Below are positions 25,656-34,390 of a DNA stretch of 64,000 nt, piece after piece. Origin of the DNA: JBGMEA01 sp963674555 (GTDB taxonomy: Bacteria; Bacillota; Clostridia; Eubacteriales; Anaerofustaceae); NCBI GenBank assembly GCA_963674555.1, contig OY771429.1, forward strand, positions 744,001 to 808,000, given 5' to 3'. The first letter of the stretch is position 1. Each line of letters starts with the position of its first letter. A program made the position numbers and the translations under genes. Under the pieces are notes generated by a model. That model did not search any database. It saw nothing but the letters and a program-made list of their open reading frames with translations, and was not told the origin of the DNA.

Positions 25656-27027
25656 GAAAATGCCGCGCATCATGTTGGCGGCTACGGCAAGCGGAAGCGG
25701 GAAAACGACCGTAACGTGCGGTATTTTACAAGCGTTGATCGAACGAAACAGAAAAGTAACAGCTTATAAATGCGGACCCGATTACATCGATCCGATGTTT
25801 CATTCGCAAGTGATCGGCGCAAAATCCCGTAACCTCGATCTATATATGTTGAACGAAAATACCGTTAAGTATTTGATGTGTAAAAACAGCGCCGACAGTG
25901 ATATCTCGGTTATGGAAGGCGTCATGGGTTTTTACGACGGTGTGGAAGGCAGCCGAGGCAATCAAGCAAGCGCATACCATCTGGCAAAAGTCACAAATAC
26001 ACCTGTCATCCTTATTGTTGATACGAAAGGTATGTCGGACTCCGTTTCTGCGATCGTTAAAGGTTTTATCTCTTACCGCAGCGATCATACGATCAAAGGC
26101 GTCATTTTAAATCGTGTACATCCTACGACTTACGGAACATTGAAAGAATCGATAGAACGCGAAACAGGCGTCCGTGTGCTTGGCTATTTACCGCATATGC
26201 AAGACTGTTCATTGGAAAGCAGACATTTAGGCTTAGTCACAGCATCGGAAGTCGATAATTTAAAAGAAAAGACTAAAAAAATCGCTTCTCAAGCGCAAGC
26301 TTCGATCGATTTTGATCTGCTTGAAGATATTGCCGAAAGCGCCGGAGAAATCGATTATGAACCTCTTGCGGTCGAAAAATTCGAGAATCCTGTTCGGATC
26401 GCACTGGCGCAAGATCATGCGTTTTGTTTTTACTATCAGGATGCGCTTGATCTTCTTTGTGAACTGGGCGCGCAGCTCATTCCCTGCTCCCCCATTAACG
26501 ACAAAACACTTCCTAAAAACATCGACGGAATATTTCTCGGCGGCGGTTACCCTGAACTTTACGCCAAACAACTTTCGGAAAACCATTCTTTTTTAAGTGC
26601 TTTAAGAAATAAACTTGAAGAGGGCATACCTTGTTACGCCGAATGTGGCGGATTTATGTATCTGCATGAGAACATGGAAGACGAAAAAGGACTATCCTAT
26701 CCAATGGTTGGAGCAGTTAAAGGAAACAGTTTTAAGACCGATCATCTCGTACGTTTCGGATACATCGAACTGATAGCACAACGCGATAATTTGATGTGTT
26801 ATAGCGGAGAAAAGATCCGCGCGCATGAATTTCATTATTGGGACAGCACCGACAGCGGAGACAGTTTTCATGCAAAACGCGCAACGGGCTATAAACAATG
26901 GGACTGTATCGTTTCCGATAACAATCTTTACGCGGGTTATCCACATGTCCATTTCTATTCCAATCCTAATTTTGCTAAATCCTTTATGCGAAAATGTTTT
27001 GACTATAAAAAAACAAGAATAAAATAA
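25645..27027 (+). CDS. cbiA: Cobyrinate a,c-diamide synthase
   Basis: A 460-residue ATP-dependent amidase (CbiA/CobB) that amidates the a and c side chains with glutamine. The N-terminal dethiobiotin-synthetase-like domain has the P-loop ATASGSGKTTVTCGI and YKCGPDYIDPMFH. The C-terminal triad glutamine amidotransferase has GIFLGGGYPELYA and the nucleophile in YAECGGFMYL. The start is GTG at 25645 with GGAGG eight bases before it; ATG at 25660 is a weaker alternative. It is the last step before the cbiC gene, and amidation beyond a,c requires CbiP, not present here. Confidence 0.93.
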   Translation: MKCEKMPRIMLAATASGSGKTTVTCGILQALIERNRKVTAYKCGPDYIDPMFHSQVIGAKSRNLDLYMLNENTVKYLMCKNSADSDISVMEGVMGFYDGVEGSRGNQASAYHLAKVTNTPVILIVDTKGMSDSVSAIVKGFISYRSDHTIKGVILNRVHPTTYGTLKESIERETGVRVLGYLPHMQDCSLESRHLGLVTASEVDNLKEKTKKIASQAQASIDFDLLEDIAESAGEIDYEPLAVEKFENPVRIALAQDHAFCFYYQDALDLLCELGAQLIPCSPINDKTLPKNIDGIFLGGGYPELYAKQLSENHSFLSALRNKLEEGIPCYAECGGFMYLHENMEDEKGLSYPMVGAVKGNSFKTDHLVRFGYIELIAQRDNLMCYSGEKIRAHEFHYWDSTDSGDSFHAKRATGYKQWDCIVSDNNLYAGYPHVHFYSNPNFAKSFMRKCFDYKKTRIK

Positions 27028-27084
27028 TGCGTTATACCTCAGAAATAACCTTGATATCATAAACACTAACGGAGGAAACAGAAA

Positions 27085-27714
27085 ATGAAAATACAATTAC
27101 AGAATGTTCTGCCCGCTCAAATCGAGGCACGCAGTTTCGAGATGATCACGGATGAACTTGGAGGAAAAATACTCGATCCGATCAATGCACCGATCATCAA
27201 AAGAGTGATCCATACGAGCGCGGATTTCGATTACAGCGATAATCTGATTTTCTCCGACAGTGCGGTGGGAAAAGCGCTTGCCACGATTAAAAAAGGCACA
27301 TCCATCGTCACGGATACACAAATGGCAAAAGCAGGCATCAACAAAAAAATACTTGCTTCATTCGGCGGAGAAGTTCATTGTTTTATGTCGGATGAAGATG
27401 TCGCACAAACCGCAAAAGAAAACGGCACGACACGCGCCGTCGCGTGCATCGACAAAGCAGCAAAAATGGATAAGTCATTGATCTTTGCCATAGGGAATGC
27501 CCCCACTGCTTTGGTCAGACTGTATGAGCTCATTCAGGAAGATGTGTTACGTCCTGAACTGATCATAGGGGTTCCTGTCGGCTTTGTAAATGTTGTGGAA
27601 TCCAAAGAATTGATTATGCAAACCGACATTCCTTTTATCGTAGCAAGAGGACGTAAAGGCGGAAGCAATATCGCTGCTGCAATCTGTAACGCGCTTTTGT
27701 ATTATGATAAATAA
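27085..27714 (+). CDS. cbiC: Cobalt-precorrin-8 methylmutase
   Basis: A 209-residue CbiC/CobH that moves the C11 methyl to C12, giving cobyrinate. The catalytic histidine is in IKRVIHTSADFDY near residue 37. VTDTQMAKAGINKK and VGFVNVVESKELIM are family motifs. It is the last gene of the operon, 57 bp after cbiA. The operon therefore covers cobalt-factor II to cobyrinate a,c-diamide but lacks cbiB, cbiP, cobD and the nucleotide-loop genes in this window. Confidence 0.94.
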   Translation: MKIQLQNVLPAQIEARSFEMITDELGGKILDPINAPIIKRVIHTSADFDYSDNLIFSDSAVGKALATIKKGTSIVTDTQMAKAGINKKILASFGGEVHCFMSDEDVAQTAKENGTTRAVACIDKAAKMDKSLIFAIGNAPTALVRLYELIQEDVLRPELIIGVPVGFVNVVESKELIMQTDIPFIVARGRKGGSNIAAAICNALLYYDK

Positions 27715-27742
27715 TTTGACTCTTTAAGTCCATGTATCAATG

Positions 27743-27989
27743 TATGCCTATCACCTAAGAAAATTAAAGAATATTCGTGAAAATCAAAACTACACCTTTT
27801 AAATAAATAATTATATAAAATCCAAAAATCCTTTATTTAAAGCCAAAAATACGCATAATCTGTGCGTATTTTATAAGGATGTCTAAATCGCTGAGCGACA
27901 CTCTTAATCAGGGTGTCCAGGGTTCGAGCCCCTGATGAGTCACCATTTTTATGGCTTAAAACCGTCGTTTTTCGATGGTTTCTTTTTTT
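27743..27989 (+). repeat. att-like direct repeat, copy B
   Basis: Same architecture as copy A: TATGCCTATCAC, AT-rich arm, CTTTATTTAAAG, variable hairpin (27846-27872), tRNA-Lys 3' half, then a hairpin with T-run (about 27961-27989). The stretch 27897-27950 is identical to copy A. On its right, TATGCCTA occurs three more times (28012, 28022, 28033) at the end of the recombinase gene. The core is thus flanked by the same short motif on both sides, as expected for arm-type integrase sites in an attP-like junction. Confidence 0.78.
27901..27945 (+). pseudogene. tRNA-Lys(CTT) 3' half, no 5' half
   Basis: Identical to 12808-12852 (anticodon loop through CACCA). No D-arm or acceptor 5' strand is present upstream, so it is an attachment-site duplicate rather than a functional tRNA. 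Confidence 0.8.
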
Positions 27990-28037
27990 GTTTTTTCTCG
28001 TCATCTCCCCGTATGCCTAAGTATGCCTATTGTATGC

Positions 28038-29018
28038 CTATTCTTTAAACAAATCAGCATATCCGCTTGTTGCTCTTTTAAGGGACTGAATGCTCACACT
28101 GGTGTAGATATTAAGTGTAGTCTGAACATCTTTATGACCTAATAGCTCTTGCACTACTCTCGGGTTCTCTCCGTTATCTATTAGTAGCGTTGCATAGGTA
28201 TGTCTGAACTGATGGAAGTTGATATGATCTCCATCAAACCCTTTTCTTGTAAGGAAGTTCTTAAACTGTCTCTTAAAACAATTGTAATCTCTTAATGTCC
28301 CCTGCTTAGTAAGAAAGACATATTTATTATCCGGACTGTCTTTATATACAGTGTTATGTACGAAATATTCTCTCCACTCATCTAAGGCTTCAAATACTTC
28401 TTTACCTACCGTTATCGGTCTTACTGAATTAAACGTCTTTGTGCTCGATACAACGCTTCTGCGCTCGATGATATTTAAGTCCTCGTCTATAATGTTTTGT
28501 CTACTCATTCCTTCTCTTACATAGATAATACCTTTCTTCTTATCTATGTTCTCCCACCTAAGAGCCATAACCTCTCCTACTCTCATACCGGTAAACAGGA
28601 GGGTATAGATAAGAGGTTTATAGACCTTAGAAGTTTCGGATGCTTTTAAGATCTGCCTGCAGGTTTCTTTTGAGAGTGGTTTAACTTCCTTCGTTACCTT
28701 ATCGGACTTTGGTATCACAATACCTTTATCAAAAGGATTGTAGCTTATTAGTTCTTCTCTTAGCGCTTGCTTAAAGATCTGTTTAAACAACAGTGCAAAC
28801 CCTTTGATACAGGACTGAGACATTGCTTTTCTTTTAGCATTAGTTCTTGCTATACTATTGAGAAAGTTCTGTACTTTAATGTGACTTACATCTTTTAGAT
28901 CAAGTCCCTTAAATTCCTTTTCAATGTGTTTATGCATATGACAGTACCATGCAAAGGTTGAACTTTTTACTGCGGGTCGTTTGTAAGAGCAGACTAAGAA
29001 GCGAAAACAGGTAGACAT
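28038..29018 (-). CDS. Tyrosine recombinase (integrase), N-terminally truncated
   Basis: A 326-residue phage/ICE-type integrase. The core-binding SAM-like domain spans about 15-100. The catalytic domain is complete: R146 (TGMRVGEV), K194 (SSTKTF), H269 and R272 (HQFRHT), H295 (LGHKD) and nucleophile Y305 (NIYTS). The N-terminal arm-binding domain (about 50 residues) is missing: a stop directly precedes the ATG and there is no ribosome site. It is therefore probably a damaged gene. Its 3' end lies about 90 bp from the tRNA-Lys core of repeat B, with TATGCCTA repeats between, identifying it as the recombinase for these sites. Confidence 0.85.
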   Translation of the reverse strand: MSTCFRFLVCSYKRPAVKSSTFAWYCHMHKHIEKEFKGLDLKDVSHIKVQNFLNSIARTNAKRKAMSQSCIKGFALLFKQIFKQALREELISYNPFDKGIVIPKSDKVTKEVKPLSKETCRQILKASETSKVYKPLIYTLLFTGMRVGEVMALRWENIDKKKGIIYVREGMSRQNIIDEDLNIIERRSVVSSTKTFNSVRPITVGKEVFEALDEWREYFVHNTVYKDSPDNKYVFLTKQGTLRDYNCFKRQFKNFLTRKGFDGDHINFHQFRHTYATLLIDNGENPRVVQELLGHKDVQTTLNIYTSVSIQSLKRATSGYADLFKE

Positions 29019-29673
29019 TTAGATTTAAGCACAGAAATCTCAAGGATATTGCATATGTGCTTGAAACAATTACAAAAAGTTCTTGTTGAGTTAAAACTTT
29101 TCGAAGATAAATTTAACAAAAAATACCTATAATAGCTACAAGTGAGATATATACAGGCATAGATATGGATATTATCATCGAATTTGATGGATCGAACGTA
29201 CAAACGACTACACATTCTGCAACAATTAGGAGTGCGACGCATCGATCAATTTTAAAAATTCTTACATAAACGAAAAATGAAGATTTCGTTATGATAATAA
29301 TTCCGTTAGCTCTACCTGGAAGAGCTCTCATCATGATTTAGAATAAATGTAGAACTTGAAAATAAAGTAACGTATAAATGTCCTTATCATTGCATTTCAA
29401 CTTGTAATTATGAAGAGTCCTTCTTTGTATTTCTATTGCATTAATAAAATACAAAGAAGGACTCTCAATTATCAGCTTAACTTTTGCCAGCGTTAACGCT
29501 TATCGCGCAATAGAAATATCACCTATTAAGGATTTCATTAATTAAATTAAAGTTAAAGCATAGCATGAAATGACAGAATATTATATAGCATCACATATGT
29601 TTCAAAATAGTAGAAATTAGTCCTCACATATTAGACATCTATGATTTGCATCGTTTTGTGAATAAAAATGCTA
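29019..29673. other. Non-coding stretch with a large hairpin
   Basis: No recognisable gene. It may contain the lost 5' part of the recombinase region. A short segment near 29304-29325 resembles a tRNA D-arm (GCTC...GAGC) but cannot be extended. A large perfect hairpin at 29415-29464 is listed separately. Confidence 0.5.
29415..29464. terminator. Perfect 18-bp hairpin, end of the surface-polymer cluster
   Basis: GAGTCCTTCTTTGTATTT (29415-29432) pairs perfectly with the segment ending at 29464; the loop is 14 bases. It lies about 210 bp beyond the last gene of the leftward polymer cluster. There is no T-tract, so it could be a terminator, an RNA stabiliser or a mobile-element end. Confidence 0.5.
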
Positions 29674-30423
29674 TTATAGTCGCTTTTGTATACTGTGAAA
29701 CAGATACAGAAACATCAATCTGATGCTTTTAACAAATGATAAATGTTCACTCTGTCTATAAATTGCAAACCTGTTTATCGACGATTTAAGTTTATTGAAT
29801 GATCGACTCCCTAAAAATACTCTGTATTTTACTAAAACTTCTTTGATGCCCTTAAATTTTAAGCCATCCTTTAATAATTTTAGCCATAAATGATAGTCTT
29901 CATGCATAAATTCATCTGAAAACTTATATCGTTTTAATACCTCTGATTTAATTGCAATTGTAGAACATCCAATATAGTTTTCAGTGAGTAAATTTTCATA
30001 ATCTCCAGTATCATAAGGAATAATATATGGCCTTCCGAATACTTTAGAATTTTTATCAATAAATGAATAGGACGTGAAACATAAATCGATAGAATCATCC
30101 GTCAAAATCTCCATTTGTCTTTCTAGCTTCTTTTGATCCCAAACGTCATCGCTATCAAGAATACAAATATATTGGCCACCAGCTTTGTCAATTGCGCGGT
30201 TCCTTGAATATACTGTGCCTTGATTTTTCCTATTGGTAAATACTTTATAATTGTTTTTCCCTGCAATGAATCTTAAAACAATTTCCCGTGTATTATCCGT
30301 AGAGAAATCATCGATAATTATCACTTCATAATTTTTGTAAGTCTGGTTCTCAATACTCTCTAACGTTTCTAAAATATATTTTTCACTGTTATATGCTGCT
30401 ACGATTATTGAAACTTTATTCAT
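29674..30423 (-). CDS. Family 2 glycosyltransferase
   Basis: A 249-residue GT-A-fold transferase. VSIIVAAYNSEKYILETLES at the N-terminus, IIIDDFSTDNT near residue 40 and the metal-binding CILDSDDVWDQKK near 90 are clear. There is no transmembrane segment, so it is a cytoplasmic enzyme acting on a lipid-linked or growing polymer. The ATG at 30423 is chosen (GAGG ten bases upstream) over a TTG at 30432. It is the last gene of the leftward cluster and probably adds a sugar to the teichoic-acid-like or capsular polymer. Confidence 0.85.
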   Translation of the reverse strand: MNKVSIIVAAYNSEKYILETLESIENQTYKNYEVIIIDDFSTDNTREIVLRFIAGKNNYKVFTNRKNQGTVYSRNRAIDKAGGQYICILDSDDVWDQKKLERQMEILTDDSIDLCFTSYSFIDKNSKVFGRPYIIPYDTGDYENLLTENYIGCSTIAIKSEVLKRYKFSDEFMHEDYHLWLKLLKDGLKFKGIKEVLVKYRVFLGSRSFNKLKSSINRFAIYRQSEHLSFVKSIRLMFLYLFHSIQKRL

Positions 30424-30530
30424 GAATATCAAGTCCTCACCAAAAACTTAAGTATGTAATCTTGCATGCTAAATATAAGTTCTAACCAACGAAAATACAT
30501 ACAATACCAATCAGATCTTTATATACAATA

Positions 30531-31826
30531 CTATTTCTTAACATTTGAAGTATTTTCAAAAGTATCGCGTTCTGGAAGAGACATTAGTTCTTGTATTTTA
30601 TCAACAATACGTTTTGATGCATTCCCATCTTCAATACAACCTTTATTTTCTAAAAAATTACTTACTTCCTTCTGATACTTATTGATATCAAAATTTATTA
30701 TTTTTTCAACTAACTCTGCATTTGAATGAGCGAGAGGAAAAGGGGTGCTTTCTAATGGATAGTATAATCCACGATTTGTTTCAAATTCTTTCAAATCATC
30801 AAAAAGCATGAATCCAGGTTTATATCTCAACATAAAATCGAAAATCCAACTTGAATAATCGGTAAGACCAATATCAGCTATTAAAAGTAATTCCTGCATA
30901 TCAGTATAGTTTGTTGCATCAATGACAAAATCAGGCGTATATTTTAACCATTCATCACTAAATGCTTTCAATCTACTATGTAAACGTACAAGTATACGCC
31001 AATCGCCTCCAAAACGATCAACAAGAGCGTTTTGGAGTGCTTCATAATCTAATTCGAACGCTCGCTGATTTAATGTGTCTCGGTGCGTCGGTGCATACAA
31101 AAGTATCTTGGTTCCATCGGAGATTCTAAATTCTATATGTATTTTCTTCTTAATAGTATTAATTAAAGATTCTTCAGTTGTAAATAAAATATCATTACGG
31201 GCATGTCCATAAAGAAGAATAGGTACATTATTCCAATAACTGTTATGAAAAACATCTGTCTCGAAATCACTATTCGAAATACAAAAGTCTGTATCAATAC
31301 TAGCAAATTTAGCATTGATTTTCCATCTCCAATTCATAACAACATCGCCATCGAGTCGTTTGATACCCAAAGATCCATGCCACGTTTGTAGCAGATATTG
31401 CCCTTTCTTTTTTCGCACATGAGCGCGCTGAAGGTTCAATGTATTGTCGATAATGACTTTTGATGAAGCTAAAGCTCGATAGTACTTATATGAGCCCTTC
31501 TTAACCAGTTTTACATTTTTTGGAAAATTATGTCTATCGCACTCATCATTTATCATCCAAAAGATATTGACAGCTAGGCTTCGATTGATTATTTCATCAG
31601 CAATCGCTTTTGGATTGCAACAATAACCTCCTTGAAAACATAAAAATATAATTGTATTATCATTAATTGGTGTACATTTCATAATAATCAATTTTACGGG
31701 AATCGATATAATTGCAACTATTTTTCTTAACCCATTTTTTATAAATGAATATACCTTTCGCCAGATAGATTTAAAAGAATGTTTTTCAAGCAAAGTATTA
31801 TATATTTTTTTAATCACCAACTTCAT
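30531..31826 (-). CDS. CDP-glycerol/CDP-ribitol phosphotransferase, TagF/TarL-like
   Basis: A 431-residue protein of the CDP-glycerol glycerophosphotransferase family. YLLQTWHGSLGIKRLDG near residue 140, ILLYAPTHRDTLNQ near 245, and the IGLTDYSSWIFDFML active-site region near 330 are typical. The family builds poly(alditol phosphate) at the inner membrane face from CDP-activated precursors. It overlaps the upstream pyruvyl-transferase gene by one base. A second member is at 34391. Glycerol versus ribitol cannot be told from sequence alone. Confidence 0.87.
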   Translation of the reverse strand: MKLVIKKIYNTLLEKHSFKSIWRKVYSFIKNGLRKIVAIISIPVKLIIMKCTPINDNTIIFLCFQGGYCCNPKAIADEIINRSLAVNIFWMINDECDRHNFPKNVKLVKKGSYKYYRALASSKVIIDNTLNLQRAHVRKKKGQYLLQTWHGSLGIKRLDGDVVMNWRWKINAKFASIDTDFCISNSDFETDVFHNSYWNNVPILLYGHARNDILFTTEESLINTIKKKIHIEFRISDGTKILLYAPTHRDTLNQRAFELDYEALQNALVDRFGGDWRILVRLHSRLKAFSDEWLKYTPDFVIDATNYTDMQELLLIADIGLTDYSSWIFDFMLRYKPGFMLFDDLKEFETNRGLYYPLESTPFPLAHSNAELVEKIINFDINKYQKEVSNFLENKGCIEDGNASKRIVDKIQELMSLPERDTFENTSNVKK

Positions 31827-33016
31827 TAACTACAATCCAATCCAGATATAAAATTGATTATATTTAATTGTGTCAATCTCTTCCAATCATCCCTCAAATC
31901 CTTATCATAGACGCTCTCGCGGCTACACTCAAGCGCATCAATTATTTTTGATACATCTAACTCATTCTCGGAAAAAAAATTGCTTGGTTTTCCAACCATT
32001 TCTGCAAACATCTCTGTTTTTGGATTCCATATCAGACCTACGACAGGAATATCAATTGCATATGCCGAAATACATGCATGTAGCCTTGCCCCTAATATGC
32101 ATTGAAAGTTCGATATTATTTCTATTAATTCAGCCGCATTTTTGGGCACACTCGATAAATTGCTTCCTAAAGGGAAGTTCATTTCTTGTAAAATCTCTCG
32201 ACCGAATTGTTGATCACCTTCCATCCCATTTGAAAATAGTACCCATTTTAAATTTCGCTTATCACATTCAAATACGAGTTCCTTGTAAAATTCTTTAAGC
32301 TCCTGATATGAAAGTTTATTACCATAGTCACGATATACGTTTCCACGGATTACATTAATACCGATAATATCAGTTTTGTCATTCTTACGAACACCGTAAG
32401 TTTCAGGAATCCAAAATGCAGGATCACCTACATGAGCCGTATAAATTTTAGAGTTTACAACATATTGATTTTCAAGTGATCTGATATCATCACGGGTTGT
32501 AATGATTTTAACACAATTCAAATTAATCGCTGCCTTTAATTTTTGACACCGTATATCATCCTCACTATATCCCTCTATACCTACTGCGCTCATCATAACT
32601 GGAATCTGTCTTTTAGATGCAATACGTACAATCTGTTCAACGTAGTAATTAAGGCCTTGGGTTCGAAATTTTATAAAACCTCCACCAGAAAAAATGATTG
32701 CATCGATATCACATAATACTTTTTTATAGTAATTATGCAATCTCAGCCACCACGAAAAATATTCAAACTCATATCTAAACCAACTACATTTTTTTTGATT
32801 TAAGAAAATTTGGCCAAGCCTCCTTAACAGTATAGATACTGCAAATGTAAAAAAATTGAATCCTTTGTAAGAAGATTTGCGCCGAGGCAATGCATCTACC
32901 TCCACTATTTCGACATCTAAATCAGTCTTTTCTATCAAGTATTTTGTCGTATCACATATGATATGATCGCCTACATTTTTAATGCTGTATAATCCGACAA
33001 CAGCTATCTTTTTCAT
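31826..33016 (-). CDS. Polysaccharide pyruvyl transferase family protein
   Basis: A 396-residue protein of the CsaB/WcaK-type pyruvyl transferase family. The N-terminal GLYSIKNVGDHIICDTTKYLI is characteristic, as are IIFSGGGFIKFRTQGLNYYV near residue 110 and ILGARLHACISAYAIDIPVVGL near 310. Members add ketal-linked pyruvate to wall or capsular sugars. It overlaps the TagF-like gene by one base, so both are one transcription unit. A paralogue lies at 40425. Confidence 0.83.
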   Translation of the reverse strand: MKKIAVVGLYSIKNVGDHIICDTTKYLIEKTDLDVEIVEVDALPRRKSSYKGFNFFTFAVSILLRRLGQIFLNQKKCSWFRYEFEYFSWWLRLHNYYKKVLCDIDAIIFSGGGFIKFRTQGLNYYVEQIVRIASKRQIPVMMSAVGIEGYSEDDIRCQKLKAAINLNCVKIITTRDDIRSLENQYVVNSKIYTAHVGDPAFWIPETYGVRKNDKTDIIGINVIRGNVYRDYGNKLSYQELKEFYKELVFECDKRNLKWVLFSNGMEGDQQFGREILQEMNFPLGSNLSSVPKNAAELIEIISNFQCILGARLHACISAYAIDIPVVGLIWNPKTEMFAEMVGKPSNFFSENELDVSKIIDALECSRESVYDKDLRDDWKRLTQLNIINFISGLDCS

Positions 33017-33120
33017 ATAAAGTACCTTCTTTTATATTTCATGCTTTAATCGTTCTTCTTTAAGCTCTTCAATTTCTACAAAAGCTTTCTAAGCAAGCTT
33101 CTTAAGTTTGTAAGAATCCA

Positions 33121-33600
33121 ATCTCATTTACAAATTAGAAATAGAGTTTCCCCATTGACGATATTATATACCTCTCCTGGATTACTGGAAAACAATAGGT
33201 GAAAAATAGTTTCTATTGCATCAGTTAAATAACAACAATTTCCTGCAGATTTTCTATTTATATGCAAATAATCACTTCCATCAAACCAAGCAAATACTCT
33301 TGGACCAAAAAAGTTCACACCTACACCAAAAGTTGAGTTAAGCGAGCAATCATAATAGAAAACTAATATTTAAAAAATACACCACCCTAAGATTAAGATT
33401 CAGCCATTCTCTTACTTACAGAATAAGAACTTTCTTGCATTAAATATATTACTGCGTCCAACATTAGCTTCATAGATTTTAATAAGCTGATCATCAATAA
33501 TACATATACTTCCATTTATTATAAAACAACCATTTTTTTGATGCACTTCAAAAAATATATATCCAGAAAGTATAAATATTATTTAACTTAGAATTAAAAA
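33121..33600 (-). pseudogene. Decayed NAD-dependent epimerase (paralogue of 38642-39694)
   Basis: Reading leftward, pieces of an extended short-chain epimerase appear in different frames: SVSKRMAES followed by a stop, then IARLTQ, then a 64-codon frame (33124-33318) with NFFGPRVFAWFDGSD and CCYLTDAIETIFHLLF. The order matches the intact epimerase further right (SSKRTGES, RSYCYSLDCA). Stops and frameshifts separate the pieces. It follows a TarI-like gene exactly as the intact copy does, so the locus contains a duplicated TarI-epimerase pair in which this epimerase died. Confidence 0.7.
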
Positions 33601-33619
33601 ATTTACAGCAATATTATAG

Positions 33620-34327
33620 CTACATCTCATCTTTTTTTGCTTTCATGACAGCACAAAGAGTTAAATAATCTTGGCGAGTCGTAATTTTAATATTATCTAC
33701 TTCTCCCATAACTATATGAAGTCGATATCCATACATTTTCATTAGCGAACACGAATCAACTGCGCTTTTCCCATCAATTCTAGCTTGCTCCTGTACATTT
33801 AATATATCATTTAAAAAAAAGCTTTGTGGTGCACGAGCGACCAAACTTTTTTCTCGATCTATCGCCTCAGATACTATACCCTCATCTTTAGAAATAATAA
33901 TTGTTTCATTACTATGCACACAAGTTATACCGTTACCATATTTTTTTACACTACTAATATTATCATCAATAAGTTTTGATGTTATTAATGGACGAACACC
34001 ATCATGTATAAGCACTATACTTTCGTCACTTTTTGATATCAATTTTGCCGCTCGCAATCCAAAAAGTATCGATTCTTGCGCTGTTTTTCCGCCAGGAATA
34101 ATTTTAACTACTTTTGTAATATTAAACTTTTCTATGAGTTCTTCACAATATCGAATATGTGAAGCTACGCATACTAAAATTATTGCATCAATATTTATAT
34201 TGCATTCGAATTTTTCAACTGTGCTGATAATGATTGGTTTTCCCATCACTTCCATGAATTGTTTAGGTATATCACTTATGCCCATCCTAGCGCCAACGCC
34301 ACCAGCGAAAATTACTGCAATATTCAT
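33620..34327 (-). CDS. IspD/TarI-type cytidylyltransferase (copy 1)
   Basis: A 235-residue CTP-dependent cytidylyltransferase. The CTP loop FAGGVGARMGISDIPKQF is at the N-terminus; VLIHDGVRPLITSKLIDDNI lies near 105 and KITTRQDYLTLCAV near 220. In a TagF-containing cluster the likely substrate is an alditol phosphate such as ribitol 5-phosphate (TarI) rather than methylerythritol phosphate. No obvious TarJ reductase is present. It follows the TagF-like gene by about 60 bp. It is a paralogue of 39705-40409. Confidence 0.83.
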   Translation of the reverse strand: MNIAVIFAGGVGARMGISDIPKQFMEVMGKPIIISTVEKFECNINIDAIILVCVASHIRYCEELIEKFNITKVVKIIPGGKTAQESILFGLRAAKLISKSDESIVLIHDGVRPLITSKLIDDNISSVKKYGNGITCVHSNETIIISKDEGIVSEAIDREKSLVARAPQSFFLNDILNVQEQARIDGKSAVDSCSLMKMYGYRLHIVMGEVDNIKITTRQDYLTLCAVMKAKKDEM

Positions 34328-34390
34328 CTCAATTACCTCACATATCCCTATTATAATCCAAGATATAAAGTTTTCTAAACTATAGTACTA

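Noticed and set aside
27880..27950. Functional tRNA-Lys gene at repeat B
   Set aside because: Same as copy A: the 5' half is absent and upstream sequence belongs to the element arm.
29113..29334. 73-codon minus-strand frame upstream of the integrase
   Set aside because: No ribosome site and no resemblance to an integrase arm-binding domain; probably chance or decayed sequence.
29300..29340. tRNA 5'-half-like segment (GCTC, loop, GAGC)
   Set aside because: Only the D-arm-like hairpin fits; acceptor and anticodon parts cannot be built, so it is too weak to call.
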